NCBI GenBank assembly: GCA_035720425.1
Contig: DASTOB010000065.1
Span: 1 to 15,406, forward strand
Source: DASTOB01 sp035720425
GTDB taxonomy: Bacteria > Chloroflexota > Limnocylindria > Limnocylindrales > CSP1-4
Reading direction: 5' to 3'
Length of the DNA stretch: 15,406 nt
Of this stretch, positions 5,260 to 12,069 are shown piece by piece; position 1 is the first letter of the stretch, and every line of letters begins with the position of its first letter. Both the position numbers and the translations under genes were made by a program. The notes beneath the pieces were generated by a model. The model did not search any database, was not told where the DNA came from, and worked only from the letters and a program-made list of their open reading frames with translations.

Positions 5260-6362
5260 TCCCGATCGCCCGCCCCGACATCGACCAGCAGGAGATCGAC
5301 GCGGTCAGCGACGTCCTGCGCTCCGGCATGCTGGCGCAGGGCAAGCGCGTGGCGGCCCTCGAGGAGCGCTGGGCGGCGGCGACCGGTGCCCGCCACGCGG
5401 TCGCCATGAGCAACGGGACCGTCGCCCTCATGTCCGTCTTCGCCGGACTCGGCCTGGGCCCGGGCGACGAGGTCATCACTGTGTCGCACACGTTCGCCGC
5501 GACCGCGAACGCGATCCTCTACACCGGCGCGACGCCCGTGTTCGTCGACATCGAGCCGGACACGTACCTCATCGACGCGAAGCGGATCGAGGCGGCCATC
5601 ACGCCGCGGACCCGGGCGATCGTGCCGGTCCACCTGTTCGGACTCGTGGCGGACATGGACATGATCATGGCGATCGCGGATCGCCACGGCCTCGCCGTCG
5701 TCGAGGACGCCTGCCAGGCGCACGGGGCGACGTATCGGGGCCGGGTGGCCGGCGGCTTCGGACACGGGACGTTCAGCCTGTACGCGACGAAGAACATGAC
5801 CACGGCGGAGGGCGGCTTCGTCACGACGAACGACGACCGGCTCGCCGACTGGCTGCGCCTCTACCGGAACCAGGGCATGCGCGCGCGGTACCAGTTCGAG
5901 ATGCTCGGCTACAACTTCCGACTGACGGACCTCGCCGCGGCGATCGGGCTCGTCCAGCTCGACAAGCTGCCGCGCAACACGGCACGACGCCAGGCGATCG
6001 CGGCGCGCTACGACGCGGCCTTCGAGGACCTGCCGGTGGGCCGCCCGGTCACGCCTGACGGCCGCGTCCATGTCTATCACCAGTACACGCTCGACGTCGG
6101 CGAGGCGCGCGACGCGATCGTCGCCGGCCTGCGCGAGCGCGGCGTCGGGGCGGACATCTACTATCCGATCCCCGTCCATCGCCAGGCCTACATCCAGGAG
6201 CTGGGCCTCCACGCGGACCTGCCGGTGACGGATCGGGCTGCCGCCCGGACCCTCGCCCTGCCGATGTTCCCGGGCCTGACCGACGACGAGCAGGGCCAGG
6301 TCGTGGCCGCCGTGCGCGACGCCGTCGCGCAGCACGCGCCGGCCGCCGGGGCGGCGCGCTGA
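5256..6362 (+). CDS. DegT/DnrJ/EryC1/StrS sugar-nucleotide aminotransferase (WbpE-like)
   Basis: A 368-residue PLP enzyme of the DegT/DnrJ/EryC1/StrS family (aspartate aminotransferase fold). Key parts are MSNGTVAL (51-58) for phosphate binding, HTFAATANAILYTGATPVFVDIE split over 78-100, EDACQAHGA (150-158) with D151 contacting the pyridine nitrogen, and FSLYATKNMTTAEGG (173-187), where K179 is the predicted Schiff-base lysine. QGMRARYQFEMLGYNFRLTDLAAAIG spans 206-231 and is typical of the family. The enzyme should transfer an amino group, usually from glutamate, to a 3-keto-UDP-HexNAc (or its uronate), giving the 3-amino sugar that the preceding acetyltransferase modifies. The length is normal. 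It overlaps the upstream gene by four bases and has a strong Shine-Dalgarno. The exact substrate is inferred from the neighbours. Confidence 0.9.
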   Translation: MIPIARPDIDQQEIDAVSDVLRSGMLAQGKRVAALEERWAAATGARHAVAMSNGTVALMSVFAGLGLGPGDEVITVSHTFAATANAILYTGATPVFVDIEPDTYLIDAKRIEAAITPRTRAIVPVHLFGLVADMDMIMAIADRHGLAVVEDACQAHGATYRGRVAGGFGHGTFSLYATKNMTTAEGGFVTTNDDRLADWLRLYRNQGMRARYQFEMLGYNFRLTDLAAAIGLVQLDKLPRNTARRQAIAARYDAAFEDLPVGRPVTPDGRVHVYHQYTLDVGEARDAIVAGLRERGVGADIYYPIPVHRQAYIQELGLHADLPVTDRAAARTLALPMFPGLTDDEQGQVVAAVRDAVAQHAPAAGAAR

Positions 6363-6379
6363 GCGCGAGCCGGACCACG

Positions 6380-7423
6380 ATGGACAGCTGGATCCCGGCC
6401 GGCGAGCGCGACCTGCGCGTCGGCCTGGCCGGCCTCGGCTCGATGGGGCGCAATCACCTGCGCATCCTGTCCGGCCGGCCGGATCTCCGCCTCGCCGCGG
6501 TCGCGGATCCGGTGCCGGAGGCGCTCGCCGCCGCCGTGGCTGCGTGCGGTGCCCAGGGGTTCGCCGAGCCGCTCGCGATGCTCGCCGAGGCGGAGCTCGA
6601 CGCGGTCGTCATCGCCGCGCCGACGATGGCCCACCTGCCGATCGCGCTCGCCGCGATCGAGCGCGGCACCGCGGTCCTCGTGGAGAAGCCGCTCGCGGCC
6701 TCGACCGACGAGGCGCTGCGAATCCTTGCCGCGGCGCGCACGGTCGGCGTGCCGGTCCAGGTGGGCCACGTCGAGCGCTTCAATCCCGCCGTGCTCGAGC
6801 TCGGCCGCCTGCTCGAGGCGGGCTGGCTGTCGACCGTCTACGCGATCGCCTCGCGCCGGGCGGGACCGTTCCCGGCTCGCATCCGCGACGTCGGCGTGAC
6901 GATCGACCTCGCCACCCACGACGTCGACATCCTGTCGTGGATCGCCGGCGAACGCCCGGTTCGCGTCTACGCCGAGATCGCCCAGCGGCTCCACGCGACC
7001 CACGAGGACCTCCTGTTCGGGCTCGTCCACTTCCCGTCCGGCGCGACCGGCATGCTCGACGTGAACTGGCTCACCCCGGCCAAGCGGCGCCAGCTCGTGG
7101 TGACCGGCGAGGAGGGCATGTTCGAACTCGACTACCTCACCCAGCGGCTCACCTTCACCCGCGCCACGGCGGACGTCTCGCCGACCCTCATCGGCGGCTA
7201 CGCGCCGACGTTCGAGGGCGACGTCGCCGTCCTGCCGGTCGCCAACGCGGAGCCGCTGGCGGCCGAGATCGACGCCTTCGTCCACGTCGTCCGGCACGGC
7301 GGGCGACCGATCATCGACGCGGAGGACGGCCTGTGGGCGGTGGCGATCGCGAACGGCCTGCTCGAGTCGGCCGCCGCCCATCGGGCGCTCGACCTGACCG
7401 ACCTGACCGCCCGACTCGCCTGA
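6380..7423 (+). CDS. Gfo/Idh/MocA oxidoreductase, probable UDP-GlcNAc(A) 3-dehydrogenase
   Basis: A 347-residue NAD(P)-dependent Gfo/Idh/MocA enzyme. The Rossmann half shows VGLAGLGSMGRNH (14-26, GxGxxG at 18-23) and VEKPLA (101-106) with the catalytic-type K103. VGHVERFNP (128-136) starts the substrate half, and TIDLATHDVDIL (174-185) carries the conserved His/Asp pair, H180 and D181. Next to a C3 aminotransferase and a C3 N-acetyltransferase, the expected reaction is oxidation of the C3 hydroxyl of UDP-GlcNAc or UDP-GlcNAc-uronate to the 3-keto sugar. Classical WbpB/WlbA, as I recall it, carries an LQLRHH-type motif at the place of GHVERFNP. This protein looks more like the GnnA/archaeal type acting on neutral UDP-GlcNAc; that distinction is from memory. 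The ATG at 6380 has only a weak GGA upstream. It sits 17 bases after the aminotransferase. Confidence 0.85.
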   Translation: MDSWIPAGERDLRVGLAGLGSMGRNHLRILSGRPDLRLAAVADPVPEALAAAVAACGAQGFAEPLAMLAEAELDAVVIAAPTMAHLPIALAAIERGTAVLVEKPLAASTDEALRILAAARTVGVPVQVGHVERFNPAVLELGRLLEAGWLSTVYAIASRRAGPFPARIRDVGVTIDLATHDVDILSWIAGERPVRVYAEIAQRLHATHEDLLFGLVHFPSGATGMLDVNWLTPAKRRQLVVTGEEGMFELDYLTQRLTFTRATADVSPTLIGGYAPTFEGDVAVLPVANAEPLAAEIDAFVHVVRHGGRPIIDAEDGLWAVAIANGLLESAAAHRALDLTDLTARLA

Positions 7424-7424
7424 C

Positions 7425-8606
7425 GTGACCGGCCGGGGCGCGGACCCCTCTCGGGGCGCGGACCCCGACCGGGGCGCGGACCCCGCCCCGGGCGCGGGCG
7501 CCGAGGGCTGGATCGTCCTGCGCGAGGGCGCGCGCCGCCGCTGGGGCGGCGATGTCCGGCGCCACCACGTGTTCGCCGGCCTGGCCGAACGGACGGGCGC
7601 GCGCGTCGTCGAGGGCGGCTGGCGACCCGGGCCGCTGCGGCGGGCGGTCGTCGGGCCTCTCGGGTTCTTGCCGGGGGTACTCGCGGACCGGCTCGGCACG
7701 CTCGGGCGGGGTGGACGAGTTCGGCCGAAGCTGGCCGCCTCGGAGAAGCTCCGCGACGCGCTGCTCGACGCTGCCCGCGCCGTCACCGATCCGGCCGCGG
7801 TCGCGATCTACGACGACCCGACGGCCCAGTCCGGCGCGCTCGGGGTGGCCCTCGAGCCGGGCTGGCTCGACGAGCTCGCGCGGCGGCAGCGTCGGAACGC
7901 GGAGACGTTTCGCTGGCTCGTCGTTCCGACCCGATCGTTCGCCGAGCTCGCCGGCCTCGACCCGGACCGGATCGTCGTCGGCGGCAACGGGTCCGACACG
8001 AGCCGCGTCGCCCCCGGTCCGTGGCCGGATGTGCCGTGCGTGGGGATCGTGTCGGCGGCCGCGCCCGGTCGCGGCCTCGAGCTGCTCATCGACGCCGTCC
8101 GCGCCGCACGCGGGGCGCTGCCGGACCTGCGGCTGCGGATGGTCCTCGTCGCGACCGGCCCGGCGACGGAGCCGTACCTCGCCGGGCTGCGTGCGGCGGT
8201 CGCCGGCGAACCGTGGGTCGAGATCGCCGGCGCGGCCTACGACGACCTGGGGCACGCGACCGCGCCGGCGACCGTGCTGTGCATCCCGCACCCGCCGGGC
8301 GCCTACATGGACGTCGCGCTGCCGGTAAAGCTGTTCGATTCACTCGCGGTGGGCCGGCCGCTCGTCGTCACGCCGCGCACCGAGACGGCCGCGGTCGTCG
8401 AGCGGCACGAGGTCGGAGTCGTTGCCGGCGGCGATACGGTCGACGACCTCGCGGCGGCGATCGTCGAGCTGGCCGGGGACGATGTCCGTGCTCGCCGGCT
8501 CGGTGCCCGCGCGCGCGAGGTCGCGGAGCGCGAGTTCGACTGGCGCGTGGTCGGGGACCGGATCGCGCTCGAGGTGCTCCGGCGGGAGGGCGTGTCCGCC
8601 CCGTAG
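7425..8606 (+). CDS. GT4-like glycosyltransferase with hexapeptide-repeat N-terminus
   Basis: A 393-residue GT-B type transferase. Recognisable parts are the N-terminal EGARRRWGGDVRRHHVFAGL (34-53), RWLVVPTRSFAEL (163-175), a glycine-rich turn VVGGNGSDTS (184-193), strand CVGIVSAAAPGRGLELLI (205-222) opening the donor domain, and the donor site YMDVALPVKLFDSLAVGRPL (294-313) matching the GT4 P-x-K-L-F-x-x-x-A-x-G-x-P pattern, with D305 in place of the usual Glu. The GTG start is one base after the previous stop and has no Shine-Dalgarno; residues 5-28 are four hexapeptide repeats that are not part of the fold. The next in-frame GTG (7569) would delete apparently folded sequence, so 7425 is preferred. 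It closes the sugar-nucleotide operon and probably transfers the resulting sugar. The family call is good; the substrate is unknown. Confidence 0.8.
   Translation: MTGRGADPSRGADPDRGADPAPGAGAEGWIVLREGARRRWGGDVRRHHVFAGLAERTGARVVEGGWRPGPLRRAVVGPLGFLPGVLADRLGTLGRGGRVRPKLAASEKLRDALLDAARAVTDPAAVAIYDDPTAQSGALGVALEPGWLDELARRQRRNAETFRWLVVPTRSFAELAGLDPDRIVVGGNGSDTSRVAPGPWPDVPCVGIVSAAAPGRGLELLIDAVRAARGALPDLRLRMVLVATGPATEPYLAGLRAAVAGEPWVEIAGAAYDDLGHATAPATVLCIPHPPGAYMDVALPVKLFDSLAVGRPLVVTPRTETAAVVERHEVGVVAGGDTVDDLAAAIVELAGDDVRARRLGARAREVAEREFDWRVVGDRIALEVLRREGVSAP
7437..7508 (+). repeat. 18-bp in-frame tandem repeat, 3 good units plus 1 degenerate
   Basis: The 14-base core GGGGCGCGGACCCC recurs with exact 18-base spacing at 7435, 7453 and 7471. 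It encodes GADPSR, GADPDR and GADPAP, followed by the diverged GAGAEG. The three cores are identical in DNA, which points to recent expansion at the gene start. Confidence 0.85.
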
Positions 8607-8627
8607 CCGGGAAGCGGTGGGACGAGA

Positions 8628-10475
8628 TCAGCCGGGTTGGTCGCCGAGGCGGCGCAGCCCGCCGGGCACGAGGGTCGCCTCGCCGGACGCGACGAGCGGC
8701 TCGGCCGCGAGGTAGTCGACCCCGTCGATGCAGACGAGCTCGACCTCACCGTCCGGTCCGGCCAGCCCGCGCGCGGTCACGAGCGCCGCCCGCACGGTCG
8801 CCACGCCGTCGGTCGCGAGGGCGCGGCGGAGGCCGGGCAGCCAGCCGCGCCGTCGGGCGACCGCGAGCGGGTGGCGCAGCGCGCGGGCGACGCGCCGCCA
8901 CCCCCGCGGCGAACCGATCGCGGCCCGGTCGGCGACGCTCCGGATCCGGTCGCCGAGCGGTGCCTCCACGACGCCCGCCAGCCCGCCGGGGAGGGCGTCA
9001 CGGCCGCCGGACGTGGCGAGCACGACCGCCGCCCGGGCCTCCGCCGGCAACGCCCCGAGGAGGCTCGCGCGTCCGCGATCGAGCGCGACGGCGACCCGCA
9101 CCGGCCGCGGCCTCGGCCGGTCGGGGACGGCCGGGCGCCCGTCGGGAATGCCGTCGAGCGGTGTGTCCGGCGGTTCGTCGGCTGCCCCACCGGGCGACTC
9201 CGGGGCCGGGAGAAGGGACGCGTACAGCCCGGCCAGCCGGTCGGCCACGACCGTGTCGGACATCCGGTTCGCGATCGACGCGCGGAGGACGTCCGGATCG
9301 AACGACTCGATGCGATCGAGCGTTCGCACGATCGCCGCGGCGAGGGCCTCCGGATCGTCCGGCGGGACGACGGCCCCGACCCGGTCGGGCTCGGGTCCGA
9401 GGATCTCGGTCACGCCCCCGGAATCGGCCGCCACGACCGGGAGGCCCGCGGCGAGCGCTTCGGCCGCCACGACCCCGAAGGTCTCGCGCGGGCTGGGGTG
9501 GACGAACAGCGCGGCACGCGCGAGCGCCGCCGCGACGCCGGCCCGGTCCGCCGCCGGCTCGAGCGTGACGGCATCGGCCAGGTCGAGCTCGGCGATCCGG
9601 CGTCGCCAGCCGGCCTCGATCGCCTCGGTCGGCGAGGAGCCGATCATGCGCAGCGTGACCGCCGGCCGATCGCGCCGGGCGCGCGCGACGGCCTCGAGCA
9701 GCGAGTCGATCCCCTTCGACGGCTTGCGGTAGCCGACGAACACGAGCTCGCCGGCCCGACGCTCGGCGCGTGGCGCGGCCCGGAATGCGTCGAGCGGCAC
9801 GGCGTTCGGAAGGACCTCGAGGCGGGGCTCGACCTCCGGCAGGGCCGCCACGAGTTCCGCCGCGAGCGTCCGGCTCACGGCGAGGAGGCGGCCGGCGGCG
9901 CGGACCGTCTCGACGTACGCCGCCCGGACCGCCGGCTCCGCGATGAGCCGGCCCACGAACGACGCGTGCTCGGTCAGGACGAGCGGGCAGCCGAGCCGGC
10001 GAGCGAGCGCGGCCGCCGCGACCCCATCCGGGTAGACGGTGTGCGCGTGCACGATGTCCGGCCGCGGGACCACGGCCTCGCGGCCGGACAGCCACCGGTC
10101 GGCCAGTGCCTCGAGGGCCGCGCGCCGCGCCGCTGCGGCATGCGCGGGGCCGGCCGACGGATCGCGGCCGCCGGCGATCGGCAGGCGCGCAACCGGGATC
10201 CCGGATCCGGCCGCGAAGACCTCCTCGGCGCCGCGGATCGAGTCGCCGGCCAATCGCCGGATCGCCGCCGCCGTGTCGGCCCGGAGTCGCCCCGAGCCCA
10301 CGAGGTCCGCCGGGTCGAACGAGGCGACCGACGGCCGGACGATGCCGGTCGCCGCGAGCGCCTCGACCTGGTCCGCGACGAAGCGACCGGCGACCTGGTC
10401 GAGGACCGACGGGTACCAGCCCGCGACGACGAGCAGGGTGATCGGGCGGCCGGGCATCGCCGGCAACGGTAGCAT
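8628..10475 (-). CDS. GT4-family glycosyltransferase with extra C-terminal domain
   Basis: A 615-residue protein, about 200 residues longer than a normal GT4. The GT-B part spans about 12-420: TLLVVAGWYPSVLDQVAGRF (13-32), DIVHAHTVYPDGVAAA (140-155), LTEHASFVGR (167-176), LLAVSRTLAAEL (197-208), VLPNAVPLDAF (221-231), FVGYRKPSKGIDSLLEA (246-262) and HPSPRETFGVVAAEALAAG (326-344), with the EX7E pair E331/E339. After a Pro-rich linker (424-458), residues 459-615 form a second domain of unknown type, with VRVAVALDRGR near its start and VCIDGVDYLAAEPLV (581-595) and GGLRRLGD near its end. The same domain recurs in the gene at the right edge of the window. The start is ATG 10475 or ATG 10457; neither has a clear Shine-Dalgarno. 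It faces the rightward operon tail-to-tail, 21 bases apart. A role in the same glycan's assembly is likely. Confidence 0.85.
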   Translation of the reverse strand: MLPLPAMPGRPITLLVVAGWYPSVLDQVAGRFVADQVEALAATGIVRPSVASFDPADLVGSGRLRADTAAAIRRLAGDSIRGAEEVFAAGSGIPVARLPIAGGRDPSAGPAHAAAARRAALEALADRWLSGREAVVPRPDIVHAHTVYPDGVAAAALARRLGCPLVLTEHASFVGRLIAEPAVRAAYVETVRAAGRLLAVSRTLAAELVAALPEVEPRLEVLPNAVPLDAFRAAPRAERRAGELVFVGYRKPSKGIDSLLEAVARARRDRPAVTLRMIGSSPTEAIEAGWRRRIAELDLADAVTLEPAADRAGVAAALARAALFVHPSPRETFGVVAAEALAAGLPVVAADSGGVTEILGPEPDRVGAVVPPDDPEALAAAIVRTLDRIESFDPDVLRASIANRMSDTVVADRLAGLYASLLPAPESPGGAADEPPDTPLDGIPDGRPAVPDRPRPRPVRVAVALDRGRASLLGALPAEARAAVVLATSGGRDALPGGLAGVVEAPLGDRIRSVADRAAIGSPRGWRRVARALRHPLAVARRRGWLPGLRRALATDGVATVRAALVTARGLAGPDGEVELVCIDGVDYLAAEPLVASGEATLVPGGLRRLGDQPG

Positions 10476-10489
10476 CGGATCGGACCGGC

Positions 10490-10495
10490 TATGCT
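10490..10495 (+). promoter_or_regulatory. Candidate -10 box TATGCT between divergent genes
   Basis: TATGCT (TANNNT) overlaps the first possible start codon of the dehydrogenase gene (10491). If it works as a -10 box, transcription begins near 10502 and translation would start at the ATG at 10533 or the GTG at 10668 instead. No -35 element is visible. Confidence 0.25.
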
Positions 10496-12056
10496 CCCCC
10501 CGACCAGCACCCGCCGCGAGATCCGACCCCCGATGCCGATCGTTTCCAGACCGTCGACGAGCGCCAGCCTGCTCGGCGGTTCCATCGTCCTCGAGCCCGC
10601 ACCGTGCGCCCACGGGACCCCGCGCCCGGTCGAGCCATGGATTGGCGAGCCGGGCACGGCCGGCCGCGTGGCCGTCGTCGGCGCGGGCAAGATGGGCCTC
10701 CCGCTCGCCGCCCAGTTCGCCTCCCACGGCTGGGACGTGACCGCGGTCGACGTCGTGCCGGAGGTGGTCGACGCGATCAACGCCGGGCGGTCGCACATCG
10801 GGGCGGAGCCGGGCGTGGCGGAGCTCGTCGCCGCCGCGCACACGGGCGGTCGCCTCCGCGCGACGATGGACGGGGCGGCCGCCGCTCGTGCGTCGGACGT
10901 CGTCGTGCTCATCGTGCCGGTCACCCTCGACGACGAGGAGCGGCCCGATTACCGGGCGATGGACGCGGCCGTCGCGGCGATCGCACCCGGCGTCCATGCC
11001 GGGTCGACGATCGTGTTCGAGACGACGCTCCCGGTGGGGACGACGCGGTCGCGCTACACGCCGCGCCTCGAGGAGGCGTCCGGTCTCCGCGCGGACGTCG
11101 ACTTCTTCGTCGCCTTCTCACCGGAGCGGCTGTATTCCGGTGCAGCGCTGCGCAACCTCGCCACGTATCCCAAGCTCGTCGGCGGCATCGGCGCCACGTC
11201 GACGGACCGCGCCGCTCGGTTCTACGACGCCGTGCTCGACGCGGAGGTCGTGGCCATGTCGTCGGCCGAGGCGGCCGAGTTCAGCAAGCTCGCCGACACG
11301 ACGTATCGCGACGTGAACATCGCCCTGGCCAATGAGTTCGCCCGGGCGGCCGACCGGTTCGGCGTCGACGTCGAGGAGGTCATCGGAGCGGCGAACAGCC
11401 AGCCGTACAGCCACATCCACCAGCCGGGCATCGGCGTCGGCGGCCACTGCATCCCGGTCTACCCGCACTTCCTGCTCGACGGCGCGGCCGATCTCGAACT
11501 CGTGGCCCTCTCACGCCGGGTCAACGACGGCCAGGTGGGCCTCGCGATCCGCGCGCTCCAGCGCTCGCTCGGCGCGCTCGACGGCGTGCCCGTCCTCGTG
11601 CTCGGGCTGACCTATCGGCACGGGGTGAAGGAGCTCGCCTACTCCCGGGCGCTGCCGCTCATCGACCGGCTCCGCTTCCACGGGGCGGAGGTGCTCGCCT
11701 ACGACCCGCTGCTCGACGAGGACGAGACGGCGCGTTGCTGCGCCGGCGGGTGGCGCTGGGGCGAGCGGAGCCCGGTGCGCGCGATCGTCACCCAGACGGC
11801 GGACCCGCTGTGGCGAACGCTCGATCCGGCCTGGTTCCCGGACCTGCGCGTGGTCTTCGACGGGCGCAACAGCCTGCGCGGGCTCGACCTGCCCGCGGAG
11901 GTCGAGCACGTCGGCGTTGGCCTCGGGGGGTCGCCGAACCGGAGTTCAGCGCTGGCGACCGGCGGCACGTCACCGGGGGCGGCCGCTTCGGCCTCGGCTG
12001 CTTCGGCCTCCGCCGCTTCGGCCCCGGCCTCGGCCCCGGCTGCCGCGCGCCGCTGA
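10491..12056 (+). CDS. UDP-HexNAc 6-dehydrogenase (nucleotide sugar dehydrogenase, WecC/WbpA class)
   Basis: Up to 521 residues from the ATG at 10491. The enzyme oxidises C6 of a UDP-N-acetylhexosamine to the uronic acid in two NAD-dependent steps. VAVVGAGKMGLPLA (60-73) is the NAD-binding start, VFETTLPVGTTRSRY (175-189) follows, AFSPERLYSGAALRNL (208-223) and YPKLVGG (226-232) are substrate-site segments, and EFSKLADTTYRDVNIALANEF (263-283) has the WecC-like RDVNIALANE signature and K266. GVGGHCIPVYPHFL (315-328) holds the catalytic C320; the residue usually Asp in PVDP is Tyr here. The core spans about 60-478; residues 1-59 and 480-521 are low-complexity extensions. A GTG at 10668 would start almost exactly at the fold, and ATG 10533 is also possible, so the 5' end is uncertain. 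It is followed by the 2-epimerase gene. UDP-ManNAc and UDP-GlcNAc(3NAc) are both plausible substrates. Confidence 0.85.
   Translation: MLPPTSTRREIRPPMPIVSRPSTSASLLGGSIVLEPAPCAHGTPRPVEPWIGEPGTAGRVAVVGAGKMGLPLAAQFASHGWDVTAVDVVPEVVDAINAGRSHIGAEPGVAELVAAAHTGGRLRATMDGAAAARASDVVVLIVPVTLDDEERPDYRAMDAAVAAIAPGVHAGSTIVFETTLPVGTTRSRYTPRLEEASGLRADVDFFVAFSPERLYSGAALRNLATYPKLVGGIGATSTDRAARFYDAVLDAEVVAMSSAEAAEFSKLADTTYRDVNIALANEFARAADRFGVDVEEVIGAANSQPYSHIHQPGIGVGGHCIPVYPHFLLDGAADLELVALSRRVNDGQVGLAIRALQRSLGALDGVPVLVLGLTYRHGVKELAYSRALPLIDRLRFHGAEVLAYDPLLDEDETARCCAGGWRWGERSPVRAIVTQTADPLWRTLDPAWFPDLRVVFDGRNSLRGLDLPAEVEHVGVGLGGSPNRSSALATGGTSPGAAASASAASASAASAPASAPAAARR
11985..12044 (+). repeat. 15-bp in-frame tandem repeat at the 3' end of the dehydrogenase gene
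   Basis: GCTTCGGCC recurs at 11985, 12000 and 12015 with exact 15-base spacing, followed by a diverged fourth unit. The units encode ASASA, ASASA, ASAPA and SAPAA in the C-terminal tail, outside the catalytic fold. Confidence 0.75.
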
Positions 12057-12069
12057 GCCAGCCGCCGGC

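Noticed and set aside
6188..7786. A 532-codon minus-strand open frame.
   Set aside because: It lies antisense to the oxidoreductase and parts of its neighbours, which have clear motifs on the plus strand. The translated frame is charged low-complexity sequence with no recognisable fold.
8607..8627. A terminator between the convergent genes.
   Set aside because: The 21-base gap has no inverted repeat and no T-run on either strand.
8021..9568. A 515-codon plus-strand frame continuing past the GT at 8606 into 9568.
   Set aside because: It begins out of frame inside one GT and runs antisense to the GT4 at 8628-10475. The composition is Arg/Ala/Gly/Pro shadow sequence.
10476..10997. Upstream in-frame extension of the leftward GT4 to a possible start at 10997.
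   Set aside because: It would overlap the NAD-binding half of the dehydrogenase gene in antisense and adds sequence with no GT4 similarity. The fold begins just after 10457.
11917..12069. An extended start for the 2-epimerase, adding 51 residues.
   Set aside because: The added residues are Arg/Pro-rich read-through of the dehydrogenase repeat tail in another frame. GTG 12070 gives the canonical N-terminus.
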